Part shown: piece after piece, positions 59,801 to 64,000 of the stretch
How the letters are laid out: every line of letters starts with the position of its first letter
Position numbering within the stretch: position 1 is the stretch's first letter
DNA from: Cognatishimia sp. WU-CL00825
Lineage (GTDB): Bacteria; Pseudomonadota; Alphaproteobacteria; Rhodobacterales; Rhodobacteraceae
Reading direction: 5' to 3'
Assembly: GCF_040364665.1 (NCBI RefSeq)
Contig: NZ_BAABWX010000001.1
Location: 1,054,001-1,118,000, forward strand
DNA length: 64,000 nucleotides
Position numbers and translations under genes: made by a program
Notes under the pieces: generated by a model
Seen by the model: only the letters and a program-made list of their open reading frames with translations
Told to the model about the DNA's origin: nothing
Database searches by the model: none

Positions 59801-60178
59801 CGTGACAAAAATCTCTCTGGGCGCAACTTGGCGTTTAAGTAAGCGCCGATAGGACAGAGATGTTTCAACCTCTGAAAACGCAATCGATGTATCGCTGTTG
59901 TTGGGGGCAATCACCACACGCTCTAGTCGGATTTGCGGATGCCAGTTTTTTTCAATCAAAATCGTCAGATTATCAAAGGAAAGTGTTGCCTCTGGCAAGG
60001 CCTTGGAAAACTGAGTGATCGCAAGATCTTTGACCCACTGAGGGGCATGTATTGTGCGCCCGATGGCATAGTAGCCGCCCGCGGCAAGCGAAATAGCAAT
60101 AAAAGTTAGCAATCCAAAAGACCAAAGCACCGCTTTGTAGCGACGTTTTAATTTTGGTTTTGGATTGGGATTAGTCAT
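56879..60178 (-). CDS. Large AsmA/DUF3971-like envelope protein (YhdP-type)
   Basis: A protein of about 1099 residues with one N-terminal membrane segment (about residues 15-37) after a basic start (KPKLKRRYKAVLW), followed by a very long beta-rich periplasmic region and a C-terminal AsmA-like domain (GVYSFANKALDMQGVISPVYLLN). Proteins of this kind (YhdP, TamB, AsmA) are thought to bridge the periplasm and carry phospholipids to the outer membrane. I chose ATG 60176-60178; ATG 60235 and a TTG at 60259 are also in frame and none has a good ribosome site. It is divergent from bcp. Confidence 0.8.
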   Translation of the reverse strand: MTNPNPKPKLKRRYKAVLWSFGLLTFIAISLAAGGYYAIGRTIHAPQWVKDLAITQFSKALPEATLSFDNLTILIEKNWHPQIRLERVVIAPNNSDTSIAFSEVETSLSYRRLLKRQVAPREIFVTGVFLKARRALDGTVNIAVQGQGVSESASDEGTSIDQVVKQIDDWLSLPQFERLTSVQVDGITIQFDDLRADRAWTIDGGHMALERAGDQLRLSSSFSLLGGRDYVSSLEFNYQSQIGSLAAQFGVNVEDVAAEDIASQSPGLAWLDILRAPISGAMRVAISETGTLGPLNATLQIAEGVLQPRDTVRPIPFESARSYFTYIPETNTLRFDELSLVSAWGTARAEGKAHLLNSDNGLPDAMLAQFQFTEVKGNPAELFDAPIELDKIQGDFRLNLDPFKLDIGELFIQDQGQALVIDGVLSATEDDWDVALNGHMNGLDARRVVEWWPERAKPKTRKWVDENIHAGKLSDINLALRSRPGAKPDVYLDFEFSEANVRYVKTLPNVEGGKGQFVWVKDRLVVQAVEGFVRPELGGPLDIAGTAFVIPDTRIKKPPAEVYLESQSTITAALSLLDYPPFNYLTKADLPVDFADGVAQVSAGIKLALVKNLKPNDVDFQAQALLSEVVTDHFVPGKEIASESLVVQASNTDISVGGKGKVGAVPFEATWSSALGQTQDVKSSVRGEIEIGERFIQEFKVGLPSDLVTGRSVGVFEIDLIRGMPPRFAVTSDTVGLALAVPPLGWKKAADQSGQLQIEGTMGKPVSLDSIVLSAPGLTAKGAVSVGEKGGLKLARFDKVKLGSWFEGSVDLVGRGAGRNAEVRLQGGHLKLADMPTGRASGGSLSGPGDTPILAKLNRLTISDGIDLTNFDGAFSTTGGFNGKFSARVNGDAVVTGVVVPQAGRNAVRIQSGDAGGVFRAAGVLRQVYGGALDLTLRPVSADGQYDGRLLVKDVRVKDAPAMAELLNAVSVVGLLEQLGGEGIAFNDVEALFRLSPSGITLTEGSAVGTSMGLSMDGVYSFANKALDMQGVISPVYLLNVVGRPVARKGEGLFGFNYRLGGTSDAPKVSVNPLSVLTPGILRDIFRRPRQTPNDSVPK

Positions 60179-60268
60179 AGGTGGATGGGTTTGACCAAAA
60201 TCAGAGGTTTCTTGTTCCGCAGCTTCTCCTACCATATAGGCAGAGCATAAAAACCCCAAGGAGTTGTC

Positions 60269-60736
60269 ATGCTTAACATAGGCGACATCGCGCCCGATTT
60301 TTCGCTCCCTGAAACCGACGGCAATGCAATTTCATTGTCGGCACAAAAGCCCAATGCCGTTGTGCTGTTTTTCTATCCGCGTGATAGCACCAAAGGATGC
60401 ACAGTTGAATCCATTGATTTTAGCGCTGCGCTTTCTGACTTTGCCACACTCAACACCAAGGTTTTTGGCCTATCCAAAGACAGTCTAACAAGCCACGCCA
60501 AGTTTCGGGACAAGCACTCTTTGACCGTGCCGCTTTTGTCAGATGAAGACAGCGATGTCTGCGAGGTCTATGGGGTTTGGAAAGAAAAAAAGATGTACGG
60601 CAAGACCTTTATGGGCATAGAACGGACGACATTTTTGATTGATGGAGCCGGGAAAATTGCTCAAATTTGGCGCAAGGTAAAAGTTCCCGGACACATTCAA
60701 GAAGTGTTGGAAGCCGCTAAAGCGGTGGCAAAATGA
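60269..60736 (+). CDS. bcp: Thioredoxin-dependent peroxiredoxin, Bcp/PrxQ type
   Basis: Bcp reduces hydrogen and organic peroxides. The 155-residue protein shows GDIAPDFSLPETDG, the peroxidatic Cys in YPRDSTKGCTVESIDF and the later GIERTTFLID. The second Cys expected five residues after the first in some members is absent, so it would be a one-Cys or atypical form. AAGGAG (60258-60263) precedes ATG 60269. The stop overlaps the next start (ATGA). Confidence 0.93.
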   Translation: MLNIGDIAPDFSLPETDGNAISLSAQKPNAVVLFFYPRDSTKGCTVESIDFSAALSDFATLNTKVFGLSKDSLTSHAKFRDKHSLTVPLLSDEDSDVCEVYGVWKEKKMYGKTFMGIERTTFLIDGAGKIAQIWRKVKVPGHIQEVLEAAKAVAK

Positions 60737-61569
60737 TCACCTTGGCAGAAATGGCGGTCGAGGTTCTGACCACTGCAGATGGGCGCGAGAAAGCGGCCTT
60801 GTCACGCAACCACGCCAAGGCGTGGTTCGCCGCGCGTGACACCAACCAAGACCTGCAAATTGGGTTGGCAACGCCACCGCAAAAACCTGCCCGGCCTGAC
60901 AAGCCCGATCTTTTGTCCCCCCGAGATGTGCCGCGTCGTCGTCCCGGAAGCCCGCAGGGACAAATCGCCCTGCTGCATGCGGTCGCGCATATCGAATTGA
61001 ACGCGGTGGACCTGCATTGGGATATCATCGCGCGCTTTGCCGATATCAAAATGCCGATCGGGTTTTATGACGATTGGGTCAAGGCTGCTGACGAAGAAAG
61101 CAACCACTTTAATCTGGTTAGCGATTGCCTAGAGGAACTGGGCAGTTTCTATGGCGCATTGCCGGCACATGCTGGAATGTGGCGCGCCGCAGAAGACACC
61201 GCTGAAGATTTTATGGGGCGTTTGGCCGTTGTACCAATGGTGCTAGAAGCACGTGGCCTTGATGTCACCCCCGGCATGATCGAGGTTTTTAAGCGTGCCA
61301 AGCTGACAAACGTAGTTGAGGCACTGGAAGTCATTTATGCCGAAGAAGTGGGTCATGTTGCTTATGGATCCAAGTGGTTTCACTTTTTGTGCGGACGACA
61401 CGAACTTGATCCCAAAGATGTATTTCATGAATTGGTGCGCAAGTATTTCCACAGCCCGCTTAAGCCTCCCTTCAACGAAGAGAAACGTGCTGACGCAGGA
61501 CTGCCGCCAGACTTCTATTGGCCCTTGGCCGACAAAATTCCCGCTAAGGTGGTAAAGGGCGGCAAATAA
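60733..61569 (+). CDS. DUF455 ferritin-like protein
   Basis: A 278-residue helical protein with ferritin-like metal-binding pattern: HAVAHIELNAVDLHWD, EESNHFNLVSDCLEELGS and VIYAEEVGHVAYG supply Glu and His ligands spaced as in di-iron four-helix bundles. DUF455 is widespread in proteobacteria and distantly like the tRNA hydroxylase MiaE; its reaction is not established. The ATGA overlap with bcp couples it to a peroxide-reducing enzyme. Confidence 0.88.
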   Translation: MITLAEMAVEVLTTADGREKAALSRNHAKAWFAARDTNQDLQIGLATPPQKPARPDKPDLLSPRDVPRRRPGSPQGQIALLHAVAHIELNAVDLHWDIIARFADIKMPIGFYDDWVKAADEESNHFNLVSDCLEELGSFYGALPAHAGMWRAAEDTAEDFMGRLAVVPMVLEARGLDVTPGMIEVFKRAKLTNVVEALEVIYAEEVGHVAYGSKWFHFLCGRHELDPKDVFHELVRKYFHSPLKPPFNEEKRADAGLPPDFYWPLADKIPAKVVKGGK

Positions 61570-61708
61570 ACGCCGATTTCCCGCGCAATCGCTGCTGAAA
61601 CCGGCAGTTCTTGGTAAAATACTTGCCGTTTAAATGTCGTCTCGTTAAGGAAACCCAGCGCCGTTGGGGACAAGAGCGGCGTGACAGTGGGGAAACAAAG
61701 GGACGACC

Positions 61709-63019
61709 GTGAGAACACGTCTGGCGATCAAAATTCATGCGCTACTGGAACGCTATTTTCCAGAGCGCCGACTTTTCCTTAGATCTGATACGGATACCCG
61801 TTTCATCCGCCTAAGACCCAGCACACAGTTGTTAGCCTTTGCAGGCAGCAGTTTCATCGTGGCCTGGGCCATTGTGGCGACCGCGATTTTGCTGATGGAC
61901 AGCATTGGGTCCGGTAACTTTCGCGAGCAAGCCAAACGCGATCAAGAAACCTATCAGCTGCGTCTGAACGAAATTTCCAACCAAAGAGACGCAAGATCCA
62001 GTGAAGCGTTGGCGGCGCAGGGACGGTTTAATGCGGCTTTGGATCAGATTTCCAAAATGCAGTCGCAACTCTTGGCTTCCGAAACGCGGCGGCGGGAACT
62101 GGAAACCGGTATCGAAGTCATTCAGGCCACGCTGCGTCGCACGATGAAGCAACGCGACGCAGCGCGTCTAAATATTGCTGCGCTTGAAGCAACTGAAAAC
62201 GGCGCAGGCGTATCAAGTCTCAACGGCAATCTGGATGCCACGGGTGTTCAGACGCTTGCCCTCGCATTGGCAGAGACCGCTCAGGAGCGCGATGACATTT
62301 TTGCCCGCGCCCAAAATGCTGTTCAACAGGCCGAAGATATGGAGCTTGAGCTGAAATTGCTTGAGGCCCAGAACGATCAGATATTCAGCCAGCTCGAAGA
62401 TGCGATGACTGTCTCTGTCGAGCCGCTTGAGAAAATGTTCCAAGCCGCCGGTTTATCAACCAAGTCTTTGCTGGAAGAAGTGCGGCGCGGCTATAATGGC
62501 CAAGGTGGCCCCTTGTTGCCGATTTCCGTATCAACATCGGGCGGAGAGCTGACCCCGGATGCCAAACGCGCCAATGCGCTTTTGAACGGGCTTGACCGGT
62601 TAAACATGTACCGTATTGCCGCAGAAACCGTGCCCTTTGCCAACCCGGTCAAAAGCGCTGTGCGCTTTACCAGCGGCTTTGGGATGCGCTGGGGCCGTAT
62701 GCATAAGGGTGCCGACTTTGCCGGACCAACCGGCACCAATATCTATTCAACCGCTGACGGCGTGGTGGCACACGCGGGTTGGTTGTCGGGATATGGACGC
62801 CTGATTAAGATCAAACATGCCAATGGGATAGAGACAAGATATGCCCATCTGGCGAAAATCCGCGTAAATGTTGGCCAAAGGGTCTCGCGTGGGGATCATA
62901 TTGGTGATATGGGGAATTCCGGACGGTCTACCGGTACGCATCTGCATTATGAGGTGCGTGTGAATGGGACAGCCGTCAACCCGATGAAATTTATCAAGGC
63001 TGCAAGAGATGTTTTCTAA
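61709..63019 (+). CDS. M23 family metallopeptidase (LytM-type), membrane-anchored
   Basis: A 436-residue protein with a membrane segment near residues 34-57, a coiled-coil region (about 70-150 and 185-245) and a C-terminal LytM domain: MHKGADFAG (His, Asp) near 330 and THLHYEVRVNG (HxH) near 410. The zinc ligands are complete, so it should cut peptidoglycan cross-bridges. The start is GTG at 61709 behind AAAGGGA. Its last 11 bases overlap the bactofilin gene, a pairing known in bacteria where bactofilin places such peptidases to shape the cell. Confidence 0.93.
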   Translation: MRTRLAIKIHALLERYFPERRLFLRSDTDTRFIRLRPSTQLLAFAGSSFIVAWAIVATAILLMDSIGSGNFREQAKRDQETYQLRLNEISNQRDARSSEALAAQGRFNAALDQISKMQSQLLASETRRRELETGIEVIQATLRRTMKQRDAARLNIAALEATENGAGVSSLNGNLDATGVQTLALALAETAQERDDIFARAQNAVQQAEDMELELKLLEAQNDQIFSQLEDAMTVSVEPLEKMFQAAGLSTKSLLEEVRRGYNGQGGPLLPISVSTSGGELTPDAKRANALLNGLDRLNMYRIAAETVPFANPVKSAVRFTSGFGMRWGRMHKGADFAGPTGTNIYSTADGVVAHAGWLSGYGRLIKIKHANGIETRYAHLAKIRVNVGQRVSRGDHIGDMGNSGRSTGTHLHYEVRVNGTAVNPMKFIKAARDVF

Positions 63020-63485
63020 AAGCAAAATCAACGAGCCCGGCCCAAAGGCCGCAGAGTCCGCAAAACCAGCTGCTCCAGAAGCCGCAATCCCTGCAGCACC
63101 CAAGGGAGCAGAAATGAAGTCCACCGCGCCAAAAGCCAAACCACCGGCATCTGTCTTATCCGCTGACCTGCACATCCAGGGCAACATGAAGACAACAGGC
63201 GATATTCAAGTTGAAGGCACAGTCGAGGGCGACATCCGCGCCCACCTGTTGACCATCGGCGAAACCGCTACAATTAAGGGTGAAGTCGTTGCGGACGACG
63301 TTGTGATCAACGGTCGTATCGTAGGCCGCGTGCGTGGTTTGAAGGTGCGTTTGACATCAACCGCGCGCGTCGAAGGTGACATCATTCACAAGACAATCGC
63401 CATTGAAAGCGGTGCGCATTTTGAAGGTTCTGTACAGCGTCAAGATGACCCGCTGTCAGGTAAATCAAAGAAGGCTGCTGAATAA
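63009..63485 (+). CDS. Bactofilin
   Basis: A 158-residue cytoskeletal protein. A Pro/Ala-rich N-terminus is followed by the bactofilin core from about residue 50 (SADLHIQGNMKTTGDIQVEG, TVEGDIRAHLLTIGETATIK, INGRIVGRVRGLKVRL) with the regular beta-helix pattern. It polymerises without nucleotide. ATG 63009 lies inside the peptidase gene, so translation is coupled. A terminator follows. Confidence 0.95.
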   Translation: MFSKSKINEPGPKAAESAKPAAPEAAIPAAPKGAEMKSTAPKAKPPASVLSADLHIQGNMKTTGDIQVEGTVEGDIRAHLLTIGETATIKGEVVADDVVINGRIVGRVRGLKVRLTSTARVEGDIIHKTIAIESGAHFEGSVQRQDDPLSGKSKKAAE

Positions 63486-63508
63486 GCAACCGCCTAGACC
63501 AGCATTTC

Positions 63509-63536
63509 AAAGGCACCCGATTGGGTGCCTTTTTTC
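63509..63536 (+). terminator. Rho-independent terminator of the peptidase-bactofilin unit
   Basis: AAGGCACCC (63510-63518) pairs with GGGTGCCTT (63523-63531) around a GATT loop, and a run of seven T reaches 63535. It is 24 bases after the bactofilin stop. Confidence 0.92.
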
Positions 63537-63665
63537 GTTTCAGAGGTTTCGCGGCGAAACGGTTGCTGTACAACGCACCGCTTCCTTTAGATTGCGTTAT
63601 TTGTACAATTTGTACGTTTCGCGGCCTCAAACGTACGATTCGCCAAGGCGCAAATTTCGCATTTG

Positions 63666-64000
63666 TCACTCAGATCTGCGCGCAACGATGAAAACGCCTG
63701 CACTTTCTGGTGGACGCCAGCTGTGTTCAACCTCAAATCCATGTTCGGTGATGGTGCGTTCCAGACCCGCACCGGTCAGGCGTGCAACCTTTGGCAATAG
63801 GCCGATGGCACTGAGCGTCGGAAACACAAAGCGCTCAAATCCACTGGTATCACCCAGACACACCGTAGATGAAAAGAATAGGCCTCCGGGTTTTAACGAT
63901 TTATGCACGTGTCTTAGCGTGGCCTGCAAATCAGTCACCAGATGCAAAATAGACAATCCTAGAACCACATCATAGCCCTGCCCTGCAATTGGGATGGGCC
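63666..64000 (-). CDS. SAM-dependent methyltransferase, C-terminal part (partial)
   Basis: The reverse frame is open to the right edge. The visible 110 or so residues include GYDVVLGLSILHLVTD, LKPGGLFFSST and the end of a class I methyltransferase (TEHGFEVEHSW, VFIVARRSE). Motif I lies beyond the window and the substrate is unknown. It is convergent with the bactofilin gene; about 130 bases beyond the terminator contain nothing else I recognise. Confidence 0.82.
   Translation of the reverse strand, partial: PIPIAGQGYDVVLGLSILHLVTDLQATLRHVHKSLKPGGLFFSSTVCLGDTSGFERFVFPTLSAIGLLPKVARLTGAGLERTITEHGFEVEHSWRPPESAGVFIVARRSE

Overview
The window is chromosomal DNA of an alphaproteobacterium of the Rhodobacterales, most likely the marine Roseobacter group. 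The reasons are the gene content and order (ppiD-trpE, trpGD-trpC-moaC-moeA-lexA, a split ccm locus, a fused indolepyruvate oxidoreductase, a valine catabolism cluster), the alphaproteobacterial LexA operator GTTC-N7-GTTC in front of both lexA and uvrA, a gene-transfer-agent type holin, and moderate GC content with Rhodobacterales-like protein sequences. I cannot name the species. I see no rRNA, tRNA, insertion sequence, prophage or CRISPR array, and no gap longer than about 300 bases without a gene. Genes at both edges are cut by the window.

Layout. 1-11.8 kb: the end of an aminotransferase, then ppiD-trpE, a HemG-like flavodoxin behind an FNR-like box, a convergent polysaccharide-deacetylase-like protein, and a tightly coupled run trpG-trpD-ung-trpC-moaC-moeA followed by SOS-regulated lexA. 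11.8-18.3 kb: comEC (reverse), gltX, gltA with a strong terminator, and an RTX calcium-binding protein whose frame is broken at a run of nine G. 18.3-26.3 kb (all reverse): lysophospholipid acyltransferase, murI, argC, ccmE, a muramidase/holin pair, ccmF, ccmH and an enoyl-CoA hydratase family gene. 26.4-31 kb: indolepyruvate:ferredoxin oxidoreductase with a divergent LysR regulator, then a candidate small RNA. 31-39.3 kb: purL, a cysteine-cluster protein, bolA, a small membrane protein, grxD; reverse zapA and a coiled-coil partner; tkt; reverse coaD and a CBS-pair protein. 39.3-47 kb: LysR regulator divergent from mmsA, an unknown protein, a YbdK-type carboxylate-amine ligase, then acyl-CoA dehydrogenase, 3-hydroxyisobutyryl-CoA hydrolase and mmsB. 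47-64 kb: a DUF2892 protein, an XRE-type regulator divergent from a membrane protein, uvrA, a methyltransferase, lpdA, DUF924, an MFS transporter, queA, a large AsmA/DUF3971-like protein, a Bcp peroxiredoxin, DUF455, an M23 peptidase/bactofilin pair and the end of another methyltransferase.

How the genes work together. Complete tryptophan steps from chorismate to indole-3-glycerol phosphate are present (trpE, trpG, trpD, trpC). Valine breakdown is nearly complete from isobutyryl-CoA to propionyl-CoA apart from the enoyl-CoA hydratase step (acyl-CoA dehydrogenase, HibCH, MmsB, MmsA). lexA and uvrA form a local SOS pair. ccmE, ccmF and ccmH serve heme attachment to c-type cytochromes.

The points most worth a second look are: the muramidase plus GTA-type holin sitting inside the ccm locus, cut off from ccmE by a hairpin terminator; the candidate structured small RNA at about 30987-31072 with a heat-shock-like promoter and an exposed CCUCCC motif; the poly-G frameshift in the RTX gene; and several well-formed inverted repeats next to regulator genes.
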